Assembly (NCBI RefSeq): GCF_000715015.1
Contig: NZ_JMIW01000003.1
Span: 1-64,000 of the forward strand
DNA length: 64,000 nt
From: Erythrobacter longus
GTDB taxonomy: Bacteria; Pseudomonadota; Alphaproteobacteria; Sphingomonadales; Sphingomonadaceae
Reading direction: 5' to 3'
Within the stretch, counting starts at the first letter, position 1. Every line of letters starts with the position of its first letter. The translations under genes were made by a program, and so were the position numbers. The notes beneath the pieces were generated by a model. That model saw only the letters and a program-made list of their open reading frames with translations. It did not search any database and was not told where the DNA came from. Positions 26,276 to 33,995 of this stretch are shown here, piece by piece.

Positions 26276-26593
26276 ACAGGTGGGCGATCATTGGCCTGCG
26301 TCATTGGTCGATTTTTGCAGGGGCCGAGTGGTGCGTCGCCATTGCAGGGGCCGTTGGTGGGGTTTGCGGCGCTGGGGTGCTTTGTGGTGCCCAAAGACGT
26401 TTAGCGCGCGCCTCTGATTGCCTCTTTTCTGATGTGGCAGGGGGAAGAGCCTTCGCTGCGTGTGGTTTACCAAGCCGAGAGTGTGGCGACGGAGCCCACA
26501 AGGCCAGAGCTGCCGCTTCCGGAGTATGATCCTTATTCTGGTGCGCCCTTGCGGCGGGAGTTAGTGGGTGGAGGATCTTCGATCAGAACCTAA
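26276..26593 (+). pseudogene. Degenerate open frame, C-terminal remnant
   Basis: In one frame the sequence reads LQGPLVGFAALGCFVVPKDV, then TAG at 26400-26402, then RAPLIASFLMWQGEEP and on to PEYDPYSGAPLRRELVGGGS and a natural-looking stop. The hydrophobic start and proline-rich end look protein-like, but there is no start codon with a ribosome binding site. I do not recognise the family. It may be the eroded end of a membrane protein. Confidence 0.3.
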
Positions 26594-26865
26594 GCAGACA
26601 GAGGTGCTTAGGAGACTTGCTAATTCCCAATACCCATCTGATCAATGACTGATTTCTCATTGGGAGAACCGGTTGAACGGCTTGCTTGTGGATGTACTGG
26701 AGAAAGAGCTGTGGGAAGGCCTTGAGGTAAAGCAGACCGGGACTCTGTCAAGGATGCGCCAAGACGAAAGGGTTTCTTGCTTATGCAGCGAAGGCTCATC
26801 AGCAGGTCTATCTCGTATTGCAGCATAAAAACTGAGCGACACAGAATTAGGAGCCTCGAATAAAT
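26594..26865. other. Gene-free stretch of unknown origin
   Basis: No supported coding region, repeat or RNA was seen. It joins a pseudogene remnant to two minus-strand genes of lower apparent G+C, which suggests acquired or decaying DNA. Confidence 0.4.
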
Positions 26866-27339
26866 CTACCTCGGCCTTCGCTTAGAGCTAGATTGGGCAA
26901 TATGAACAAAGTTATCCGACACTCTATTGTCTGACCGGTTTATCAAAAAAACCAAGGTCTTTACCTGATAGCCCGCAGCTTGGAATTCGATCAGATATGA
27001 AGATTCTGATGAAAAAGATCTCTTCAAGGAATAATTTCCAAAACTGAGATCGTCCAGCACATTTTCGACGGTTCGGTATACTCCTAAGGGATTGATAGTT
27101 TCAGCAATACACTGCGCATTCTCCACTATTTCGGAGGGCACGCCACCGACGGCAAAACCAGCATGCTTCTGCAAAAAGCCGACTCCATTTTCTTGGCGCC
27201 AATCTCGAAGACTATCGAGCGCAATGATTTTGGGGCAGACCTCGTAGGGGCTCGCCTGTGCTGTGCGTGGTCCGCGCATATCGTGACATGATGCGAGAAA
27301 AGCCAATAAAACAAAAATGATAAGCGTACTGACTTTCAT
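26866..27339 (-). CDS. Putative lipoprotein, possible immunity protein
   Basis: A 157-residue protein with a lipoprotein signal: MKVSTLIIFVLLAFLASC, with the cysteine at the end of the hydrophobic stretch. The mature part has no recognised domain. It carries two further cysteines (VCPKI, AQCIAE) and ends with a basic tail. It lies nine bases downstream of a small gene with an HEL...H-like stretch on the same strand, in an A+T-richer patch than its surroundings. Such pairs of secreted effector tail and lipoprotein are common for polymorphic toxins and their periplasmic immunity proteins; this role is speculative. Confidence 0.6.
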   Translation of the reverse strand: MKVSTLIIFVLLAFLASCHDMRGPRTAQASPYEVCPKIIALDSLRDWRQENGVGFLQKHAGFAVGGVPSEIVENAQCIAETINPLGVYRTVENVLDDLSFGNYSLKRSFSSESSYLIEFQAAGYQVKTLVFLINRSDNRVSDNFVHIAQSSSKRRPR

Positions 27340-27348
27340 ATCGAGGCC

Positions 27349-27747
27349 CTACTGTCTTTTCTTTTTGCTAGCATAACGCCTAGTGAACTTCCGAGCCGCT
27401 CTTTCTCGCGCATTGTGTGTCCCTTCTAATGTTCCGTTATCGGTCTTATATGCATGATCTCCTAACTCGTGAACCAACTGCTCATCCCTCGTAATTTCAA
27501 CCGAACGATCATTGCCTCGGAACCCCTGTTCAGTTCTTTGGGGTCGAGAACTGAAATCGATAACAGTTAAGGAATCTGTTCCGACGCCATTGGAAGCGTC
27601 TTCGGGATTGCCGAGAGGTATGTTGACACCATTCGGATGACTGCCAAAAAAATCTGTTTGCGCCCCTTCACTGAGGGCACTGACATCTGCAACGGTGTCG
27701 ACGTTTTCGCTTTCTTCTAGAGCAGTGATGCGCTCCCGCAGGCTCAC
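27349..27747 (-). CDS. Hypothetical protein, possible effector C-terminal fragment
   Basis: A 132-residue product with a low-complexity acidic start and a conserved-looking tail: RDEQLVHELGDHAYKTDNGT then NARERAARKFTRRYASKKKR. The tail recalls zinc-peptidase domains at the end of Rhs-type or type III effectors, where HExxH and a following Asn/Gly/Thr stretch occur, but here the motif reads HELGDH, one residue too long. No ATG start exists; only a GTG at 27747, and the frame opens at 27786. It may be an orphaned effector tip left after recombination. Without a search the family stays open. Confidence 0.4.
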   Translation of the reverse strand: MSLRERITALEESENVDTVADVSALSEGAQTDFFGSHPNGVNIPLGNPEDASNGVGTDSLTVIDFSSRPQRTEQGFRGNDRSVEITRDEQLVHELGDHAYKTDNGTLEGTHNARERAARKFTRRYASKKKRQ

Positions 27748-27800
27748 TGCCTGACCCTTGCCAAATTGACGGCTCGAACCGCGCTGTTAGAGGTAGCGGG

Positions 27801-28757
27801 GTGAGCATCACGACCACCACCATAGCGCGCAAGAGCATCGCGGTTGCAGGGGCAAGCGGCACGATTGGCCGCGCTGTAGTGCGTGAATGCGTGTCGCGCG
27901 GATATGATGTGACGGCCCTCGTGCGCAGCGAGGCGGCTGCGCAATTGCCGGAACTTGAAGGTGCGCAGGTCACGACAGTCGATGTGTCCGATCCAGATGC
28001 CCTGGCGCGCGTCTTTAAGGAGGCCGTGCCAGACACCGTGATCTCTTGCATTGCCTCGCGCAGTGGCTCGCCCAAGGATGCAAAAGCCATTGATCTTGAC
28101 GCCAATCTCAACCTATTATTGGGCGCGCAAGCTGCCCGCACGCAGCATTTCATCTTGCTCTCTGCCATTTGTGTGCAGCGCCCAAGGCTCGCCTTTCAGC
28201 GCGCCAAACTGGCTTTTGAAGCGGCGCTGACCGATGCACCGATTGAACACACGATTGTGCGTCCCACAGCGTTCTTCAAATCGCTTTCAGGGCAAGTGGA
28301 GCGGGTGCGAGAAGGCAAACCGTTCTTCCTGTTTGGCGATGGTGAGCTGACCGCGTGCAAGCCGATCAGCGATGCTGATCTGGCGCGGTTTATTGTGGCG
28401 CAGGCGGATGATCCCAAAGCGTATGGTGCGACCCTTCCCATCGGCGGGCCGGGCCCTGCGATCACGCTAAAACGTCAAGGTGAGATCCTGTTCGAAGCGG
28501 CAGGCAGAGAGCCCAGATTTCGCCGCGTTCCCGTGGGTTTGTTCAGCCTGTTTGGCGGGGTCTTTTCGCTGGGCGCATGGGCCTCCGACTGGCTGGCCGA
28601 AAAGGCGGAATATGCCCGGATTGCAGAATATTACGCAACGCAAAGCATGCTTGTCTGGGACGATGAGAGACGCGCATATGACGCCGATGCAACCCCCGAA
28701 TTTGGCAGCGACACCTTGGCAGATCACTACGCCCGGCTTTTGGGCAAAACCAATTGA
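27801..28757 (+). CDS. bciA: 3,8-divinyl (proto)chlorophyllide 8-vinyl reductase
   Basis: A 318-residue NAD(P)H-dependent atypical short-chain reductase. The Rossmann motif VAGASGTIGRAVV is at the N-terminus. Diagnostic for the 8-vinyl reductase branch is the C-terminal stretch IAEYYATQSMLVWDDERRAY then DADATPEFGSDTLADHYARL, which is shared by plant DVR and bacterial BciA. The enzyme reduces the C8 vinyl group of divinyl chlorophyllide in bacteriochlorophyll synthesis. A GTG start at 27801 follows GAGG. No other photosynthesis gene is in the window, so it lies outside a photosynthesis cluster. A general NmrA-like reductase is the alternative, but the C-terminus argues against it. Confidence 0.8.
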   Translation: MSITTTTIARKSIAVAGASGTIGRAVVRECVSRGYDVTALVRSEAAAQLPELEGAQVTTVDVSDPDALARVFKEAVPDTVISCIASRSGSPKDAKAIDLDANLNLLLGAQAARTQHFILLSAICVQRPRLAFQRAKLAFEAALTDAPIEHTIVRPTAFFKSLSGQVERVREGKPFFLFGDGELTACKPISDADLARFIVAQADDPKAYGATLPIGGPGPAITLKRQGEILFEAAGREPRFRRVPVGLFSLFGGVFSLGAWASDWLAEKAEYARIAEYYATQSMLVWDDERRAYDADATPEFGSDTLADHYARLLGKTN

Positions 28758-29015
28758 CCACAGATTGGGAATGGCGATTGCAAGGCGGGGGGGGGCTCGC
28801 ATTTCCTACGCAGCGATTTGGCGGTAAGGCTCGGGTTTGCAAGATTGGGCGCGGATGGCTCAATGATTGCGCATGGCGTTACAGATTGAAAGTTGACACT
28901 TGAAACACCTTTTTCCCCCTCAAGCCTCAGATTTTGTGGGCAAAACCGGGAAGAGGATTATTTCATTGCTGTGCACATCGGTGTTGCACAATCCCGCTGA
29001 CAAACGGGCTGCGCC

Positions 29016-30764
29016 ATGACGGGGGCAAACCTTCTATTCACAGGGGTTTCCTGCGTATTCTTTATGGCACTGGTCGGCTGGATAAGCTGGCTGAAAACGC
29101 GCGGTGTAGCGGACACAAAGGACGGGTATTTCCTCGCAGGACGCGGACTTGGCGCGACCTTTATCGCAGGCTCGCTTTTGCTGACCAATTTGTCGGCAGA
29201 ACAATTGATCGGGCTTAACGGGTCGGCTTACGGGTTCAATATGTCGAGCATGGGATGGGAAGTAACAGCGGCGGTTGCGACCATCGCGATGGCTCTGATA
29301 TTCCTCCCCAAATATCTTGCGGGAGCCTTCACCACCCTTCCGCAGTTCTTGAACGACCGGTTCGATCCGACGGTGCGCTCTATGTCGGTGCTCCTGTTTA
29401 TGCTGGGGTATGGCCTCGTGACGATCCCAAGCGTTTTGTACGCCGGATCGCTTGCAGTGATCGCGTTCTTCGACGTGCCAGCGCTGACGGGTCTGGATGA
29501 TTTCTCATCATTGGTGATGATGGTGATCGTTATCGGTGTAATCGGATCGGTTTACGCGATATTCGGCGGGCTGCGTGCGGTTGCGGTGTCGGACACATTG
29601 AACGGCGTGGGCCTGCTTATCATCGGGATCTTGGTACCGGTTTTCGGGCTGATCGCATTGGGGGACGGCAGCTTTGGCGCTGGCCTTGCGACCTTGGGCA
29701 GCGAACATACCGAAAAGCTCAACGCCATCGGGGGAAGGGATGACCCCACGCCGTTTGGCACGATCTTCACCGGCATGGTGTTTGCGAACCTGTTTTACTG
29801 GTGCACCAACCAATATGTGATCCAGCGCACCCTGGGGGCAAAGTCGCTTGCTGAGGGGCAAAAGGGTGTGCTGCTCTCTGGCTTCTTCAAGGTGCTTGTG
29901 CCCTTTATGATGATGATCCCCGGCGTGATCGCATTCCATCTGTATGGGCCAAATCTTGGGGCCATTGATGAGGCTTACCCGCGCCTCATCCGCGATGTCT
30001 TGCCGTTATGGATGAGCGGGTTCTTCCTCGCGGTGCTGCTGGGCGCGGTGCTCAGTTCGTTTAACTCGCTCCTGAATTCAGCAGCGACGCTGTTTGCGCT
30101 TGATGTCTATGCCCCTGCCAAACAGCGCGCAGGCAAAGGCGAGGTGAGCGATGCCGATCTGGTCCGCATTGCAAAGGTCGCAAGCGTTGTCATCGCGCTG
30201 CTTTCATTCGGGATCGCCCCATATTTGTCGCAGGCACCAGAGGGGCTGTTCCAACTGATCCGCAAGTTCACCGGTTTTTACAACATCCCCACAATCGTGA
30301 TCGTGATGGTCGGCCTTTTCACTACGCGAGTGCCGGCCTTGGGCGCAAAGATCGTAATCGTCTTTCACATCACGGCTTATGCGCTTTTGACATTCGTCTT
30401 CGAGGAAGAGGTGAGCTTGCACTTCATCCACCAATACGGCGTTTTGTTCGTGGTCGAGGTCGGCATTATGCTTGCGTGCGGGGCTCTGTGTCCGCGCGCG
30501 CAAGGCTGGCAATTCACACCCAATGCGAAGGTCGACATGATGCCGTGGAAGTTTGCAAAGCCATTGGCGGTGACGCTTTTTAGCTGTGTTGTGGCAACCT
30601 ACTTGCTCTTTTCACCCCTTGGTGTGGCAAGCGTTTCTGGGGTAGGCGCGGTGTTCGGGTGGCTGATCGCGGGGCTTTTGGCGGTCAATGTCGGGATTTG
30701 GTGGGCTGCAATGCGCCGGGGCGAAGACAAGATGCGCCCAAGTGAAACTTCAAATCATGAATAG
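29016..30764 (+). CDS. SSS-family sugar-type sodium symporter
   Basis: A 582-residue inner-membrane protein of the SSS/SLC5 family with about 14 helices. KDGYFLAGRGLGATFIAGSL and LLTNLSAEQLIGLNGSAYGF resemble the SGLT branch (vSGLT-like), which carries galactose, glucose or inositol with Na+. The region ending FWCTNQYVIQRTLGAKSLAE is the conserved middle loop of that branch. It stands alone on the plus strand, facing an operon for glycoside breakdown (GH42, Gfo/Idh), so a sugar substrate is likely. The upstream spacer carries a nine-G run at 28787. Confidence 0.85.
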   Translation: MTGANLLFTGVSCVFFMALVGWISWLKTRGVADTKDGYFLAGRGLGATFIAGSLLLTNLSAEQLIGLNGSAYGFNMSSMGWEVTAAVATIAMALIFLPKYLAGAFTTLPQFLNDRFDPTVRSMSVLLFMLGYGLVTIPSVLYAGSLAVIAFFDVPALTGLDDFSSLVMMVIVIGVIGSVYAIFGGLRAVAVSDTLNGVGLLIIGILVPVFGLIALGDGSFGAGLATLGSEHTEKLNAIGGRDDPTPFGTIFTGMVFANLFYWCTNQYVIQRTLGAKSLAEGQKGVLLSGFFKVLVPFMMMIPGVIAFHLYGPNLGAIDEAYPRLIRDVLPLWMSGFFLAVLLGAVLSSFNSLLNSAATLFALDVYAPAKQRAGKGEVSDADLVRIAKVASVVIALLSFGIAPYLSQAPEGLFQLIRKFTGFYNIPTIVIVMVGLFTTRVPALGAKIVIVFHITAYALLTFVFEEEVSLHFIHQYGVLFVVEVGIMLACGALCPRAQGWQFTPNAKVDMMPWKFAKPLAVTLFSCVVATYLLFSPLGVASVSGVGAVFGWLIAGLLAVNVGIWWAAMRRGEDKMRPSETSNHE

Positions 30765-30812
30765 ATGCTAGAATAGAAACGGCGGTAATAAACTGAACCG
30801 ATAGGGTTTGAG

Positions 30813-31007
30813 ATGACAAAAGTTAGCCCCAGTAAACTGAGGTCCGTTAAATTGAGGTCCAGTAATTTGAGGACCAGTAAACCTGCTTGCAAAGAACTTC
30901 GCTTGTATGACGCTCCTCACCTCAGATGCTTTGGCAATGTGCGTAACTTAACCGGTGGTAGCGCCACAAGGGCGCGTGATGGAGCGGTTACGCGGTCGCG
31001 TTTCTGA
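30813..31007 (+). CDS. Lasso-type RiPP precursor peptide, orphan
   Basis: A 64-residue peptide with the leader signature Y-x2-P-x-L-x3-G-x4-LT: YDAPHLRCFGNVRNLT. This pattern is the recognition motif in many lasso peptide leaders. After LT comes GGSATRARDGAVTRSRF. With cleavage after the first G (penultimate leader residue Thr), the core would start with Gly1 and have Asp8, the right spacing for an eight-membered Gly1-Asp8 macrolactam, with an eight-residue tail GAVTRSRF. The N-terminus is encoded by three 15-bp tandem repeats. No lasso cyclase, protease or recognition-element gene is in the window. It converges on the dioxygenase gene with four bases between. ATG 30813 has a weak ribosome site. 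Confidence 0.6.
   Translation: MTKVSPSKLRSVKLRSSNLRTSKPACKELRLYDAPHLRCFGNVRNLTGGSATRARDGAVTRSRF
30831..30886. repeat. Three 15-bp tandem repeats in the precursor leader
   Basis: Units AGTAAACTGAGGTCC, GTTAAATTGAGGTCC and AGTAATTTGAGGACC are followed by a partial fourth. They encode a basic (K/N)LR(S/T) repeat ahead of the leader motif and may be dispensable. Confidence 0.85.
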
Positions 31008-31011
31008 AACG

Positions 31012-31947
31012 CTATGCAATCAGGCTGGCGAGCACTCTGCGCTTGCCTTCATATGGGCGGCGGCCATGCATGACGGTGAAATTGTCGATCAAGGCCACAT
31101 CGCCTGCTTGCCATTGAAGATCGTGGGTCAGTTCATCTGCAATAGCGACGGCAGGACCCATGTCAGCCGCAGTGATTGCCTCGCCCCTGCCATCGATCCC
31201 GCCAAATGTGATCGCTTTGTTGGGATCATTGCGGGCATCGGCCCAGCCCCTGAAGGCGGCGATCAACTGGTTGAAGAAGGTCTTGCGGCCATCGGCAAGC
31301 GTTCGCACAGCGGGCAGGGCAGGGGTAGTTGCGCGAAGCGATCCGTCCTCCAACCACTCCCAAGAATAGCCCAGTTCATTGAGCCGGGCTTCGGCTTTGT
31401 TCTGGTCGGCAACGCTTAGAGTAGAGCGCCATGATCGCCCTTGCCCAGAGGCGGGATCATCATCGCCGGGCATCACATTGGTGTAGCGCACACCTTCGGC
31501 TTCAAGCCGTGCGACGAAACCGGGGGCTTGTTGCGCCAACCGCTCCAGCACCCAATCAGACCGGCACAGCGGGGTCGCGCCGCCTGAACCGGGGGCAATC
31601 TGGCAATAGAAGAACAGCTTGGAAGGATAGAGCGGCGTTTGCGCCATCTCATGGTGGAGGAATATCTCGGTCGTGGGCGGCGCTTCATTGGCGGTGAAGA
31701 CGCGCGGCGTCACATTGGTGCGCACAGCGTTTGAAAGCGAGTCCTCATAGGTGAAGCCCGTCTGGCCATGAGCCTCAATTGCGGCATCGAAGGCGAGCGG
31801 ATCGGGCACATCAAACCCGCGGAAGAGCAATGCCCCAGCGTCTGCCAGTGCGGCATCGACGGCGGCCTTGTTGGCGCTCAAGAACGCGGCGAGATCGCCG
31901 CCACCAGGTATGACGCCGGGAAACTCTGGCACGTGTCTCTTAGTCAT
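31012..31947 (-). CDS. TauD/TfdA-like Fe(II)/2-oxoglutarate dioxygenase
   Basis: A 311-residue dioxygenase. Iron ligands appear as HHEMAQ (His-x-Asp/Glu class) near residue 110 and the distal His in FTVMHGRRPYEGKRRVLASL, whose arginine binds 2-oxoglutarate. The start is MTKRHVPEFPGVIP at 31947, overlapping the preceding aldo-keto reductase stop by eight bases; a longer frame exists but shadows that gene. It is the last gene of an operon GH42, Gfo/Idh, aldo-keto reductase. Members of this subgroup (gamma-butyrobetaine/SyrP-like) hydroxylate small molecules or peptide-bound amino acids. The substrate is unknown. Confidence 0.82.
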   Translation of the reverse strand: MTKRHVPEFPGVIPGGGDLAAFLSANKAAVDAALADAGALLFRGFDVPDPLAFDAAIEAHGQTGFTYEDSLSNAVRTNVTPRVFTANEAPPTTEIFLHHEMAQTPLYPSKLFFYCQIAPGSGGATPLCRSDWVLERLAQQAPGFVARLEAEGVRYTNVMPGDDDPASGQGRSWRSTLSVADQNKAEARLNELGYSWEWLEDGSLRATTPALPAVRTLADGRKTFFNQLIAAFRGWADARNDPNKAITFGGIDGRGEAITAADMGPAVAIADELTHDLQWQAGDVALIDNFTVMHGRRPYEGKRRVLASLIA

Positions 31948-32896
31948 AGATCGGGTGAAACCTTCCAAACGCAGCTTCGGCAAAGACCCCGGGATCGTTA
32001 AAGCGCCGGTCCTGGTTAAGAGCGCTGATCGCGGCCATTTCGACCGCCGAAAGCTCGAAGTCGTCGATGGCAAGGTTCTCGCGCATCCGCTCAGGCTTGG
32101 TGGTTTTGGGAATGATCGAAGTGCCCCGCTGCACACCCCATTTGAGGAGCACTTGCGCTGGCGTCTTCCCATGGGCCTGCGCCGCAACCATAACCGGCGC
32201 TGCGCCAAGCAAGCTTTCGCCCGCATCGGCCATGCCAAGTTCAAAATAACTCTGCGCACCCAAGGGCGAGAACGCAGTCACATCAATGCCGTAACCCTTG
32301 GCGCAGCGGATCAGCTTCTCCTGCGTCAAGTATGGGTGGCTCTCAATCTGCAAATGGCTGGGCTTCACGCTCGCATAGCTCATCAGATCGTGGATGAGGC
32401 CCGTGTTGTAATTGCAAACGCCGATACGGCCCGCGAGGCCTTTCTCGACCAGCGCCTCCATCGCGTGCCACGTCTGGTGGAGCGGCACTTTGGCTGGGCG
32501 CATCTCGGGCTCGGCGGCATCGGGATTGAACAGCCATTCTGGCGGATAGCGTTCCTCAATCGGCACGTATTCCAGCGCGATGGGGAAATGGATGAGGTAG
32601 AGGTCAAGGCAATCGACTTGCAGGTCGGCAAGCGTCTTGCGGCAGGCTTCCTCGACATGCTCTGCGCTGTGGAAGGTGTTCCAGAGTTTGGAGGTGATCC
32701 AAAGCTCTTCGCGGGTCACTAGGCCCTCGGTAATTGCGCGGGCGAACCCTTCGCCGCTCTCTGCCTCATTGCCATAGTCGGCGGCGCTGTCGAAATGGCG
32801 ATATCCTGCGCGGATCGCTTCAACGACGGCGTTGGCGGTGTCTTCCTTCGGGATTTTCCAGAGGCCGAAACCGACCGGGGGCATGGTGCTGAGCAA
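31940..32896 (-). CDS. Aldo/keto reductase, xylose-reductase-like
   Basis: A 318-residue NAD(P)H-dependent reductase. The tetrad is visible: Asp in HFDSAADYGNE with its Tyr, Lys in ITSKLWNTFH, and His in YLIHFPIALE. IIPKTTKPERMRENL is the cofactor-binding loop. Length and YPPEWLF insertion fit the AKR2 aldose/xylose reductase group. A TTG at 32896 has GAGG at the right distance and is preferred; ATG at 32884 (MPPVGFGLW) lacks one. It follows the Gfo/Idh gene with a three-base gap. It probably reduces a sugar or derived aldehyde within this glycoside operon. Confidence 0.85.
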   Translation of the reverse strand: MLSTMPPVGFGLWKIPKEDTANAVVEAIRAGYRHFDSAADYGNEAESGEGFARAITEGLVTREELWITSKLWNTFHSAEHVEEACRKTLADLQVDCLDLYLIHFPIALEYVPIEERYPPEWLFNPDAAEPEMRPAKVPLHQTWHAMEALVEKGLAGRIGVCNYNTGLIHDLMSYASVKPSHLQIESHPYLTQEKLIRCAKGYGIDVTAFSPLGAQSYFELGMADAGESLLGAAPVMVAAQAHGKTPAQVLLKWGVQRGTSIIPKTTKPERMRENLAIDDFELSAVEMAAISALNQDRRFNDPGVFAEAAFGRFHPIYD

Positions 32897-32899
32897 GTG

Positions 32900-33973
32900 T
32901 TAGTCCTCGTATTTGATTTCGACCGGTTGTCCGGTGGCGATGCTCTCTTGTGCGGCGGCACCGATTACAACCGAGCGATAGCCATCGCGCGCCGTGATAA
33001 GGGGCGGTGTGCCCTTTACCAAGGCTTCGTGAAAGTTGCGCTGTTGGTAATAGGTCGCGCCGTGGTGATCGCCTGCGGCCAAAGCCTCTGGCGGCACGTC
33101 AATATGCTCCTTGAACGGCCCGGATTTGTCACGCGGGGACCATGTGACAATGCCCCCGGGAAGCTTCACCTCGAGCTTTCCCTTGGGTCCAACGGCGCTG
33201 ATCTCTTCCTGCTCCTTTGACCCTTCGGCGAACATGCACAGGTCAAGCACAGCACGCGCGCCGCCTGCAAAGTCGAGCATCACAAAGGCGTTGTCGATGA
33301 TGTCGGGCGTCTCACCATCATACCGCTCATCAAGGTGGTTCACATCTGCCGCGCCGCTGGCAAAGACGCGCACCGGCTCATCGCGCAGGATATGGCGCAT
33401 GAGATCGAAGAAATGGCAGCATTTTTCCACCAGAGTGCCGCCGGTGTTGCGGTTGAACCGGTTCCAGTCGCCGACTTTCTCTAGAAAGGGAAAACGGTGT
33501 TCGCGAATGGCCAGCATCTTGATGTCACCGGCCTCGCCAGCGTGAACGCGCTCAACGAAACGCGTGACCGGCGGCATATAGCGATATTCGAGGCCGACCC
33601 AGAACAGATTGTCGTAGTCTTTGACAGCCTTCGCCAAGGCCAAAGCATCGGCGGGCTCTGTGCACATCGGCTTTTCCAAAAGCACCGCGATCCCTGCCTC
33701 CATCACCGGCTTTACCACATCGAAATGGGTGAAATTGGGTGAGGCGATGATGACCGCATCGGGCTTGGCTTGGCTTAGCATTTTGGCCGTGTCCGGGAAC
33801 ATTTCTGGGCTTTGGCCAAGCTGCGCCGCCTTGGCCATCGCCTTTATGCGCGACCCTTCGTCCGGGTCCGCAATCGCGGCCAGCTCAGCGCCGGGCACCA
33901 GCGCCAGATTCGCCATATGCTCGCGGCCCATCATGCCGCAGCCGATAATCGCGTACTTACGTGTCTCACTCAT
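32900..33973 (-). CDS. Gfo/Idh/MocA-family sugar oxidoreductase
   Basis: A 357-residue protein with an N-terminal Rossmann fold (IIGCGMMGREHM), the EKPMCTEP signature with its lysine, and the C-terminal alpha/beta domain with KCCHFFDLMRHI containing the catalytic-region His. Such enzymes oxidise or epimerise sugars and inositols with NAD(P). It lies between a GH42 glycosidase and an aldo-keto reductase on the same strand with short gaps, so it likely handles the released sugar. ATG at 33973. Confidence 0.87.
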   Translation of the reverse strand: MSETRKYAIIGCGMMGREHMANLALVPGAELAAIADPDEGSRIKAMAKAAQLGQSPEMFPDTAKMLSQAKPDAVIIASPNFTHFDVVKPVMEAGIAVLLEKPMCTEPADALALAKAVKDYDNLFWVGLEYRYMPPVTRFVERVHAGEAGDIKMLAIREHRFPFLEKVGDWNRFNRNTGGTLVEKCCHFFDLMRHILRDEPVRVFASGAADVNHLDERYDGETPDIIDNAFVMLDFAGGARAVLDLCMFAEGSKEQEEISAVGPKGKLEVKLPGGIVTWSPRDKSGPFKEHIDVPPEALAAGDHHGATYYQQRNFHEALVKGTPPLITARDGYRSVVIGAAAQESIATGQPVEIKYED

Positions 33974-33995
33974 GCGGAGGAGCCTTGGGCGGGGT

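Noticed and set aside
27349..27747. Confident zinc metalloprotease call for the HEL...H stretch
   Set aside because: The sequence is HELGDH, one residue longer than HExxH, so catalytic function cannot be claimed.
31012..31947. 2OG dioxygenase as tailoring enzyme of the lasso-type peptide
   Set aside because: The genes converge, and the dioxygenase is coupled to a sugar operon on the other strand; proximity alone is weak.
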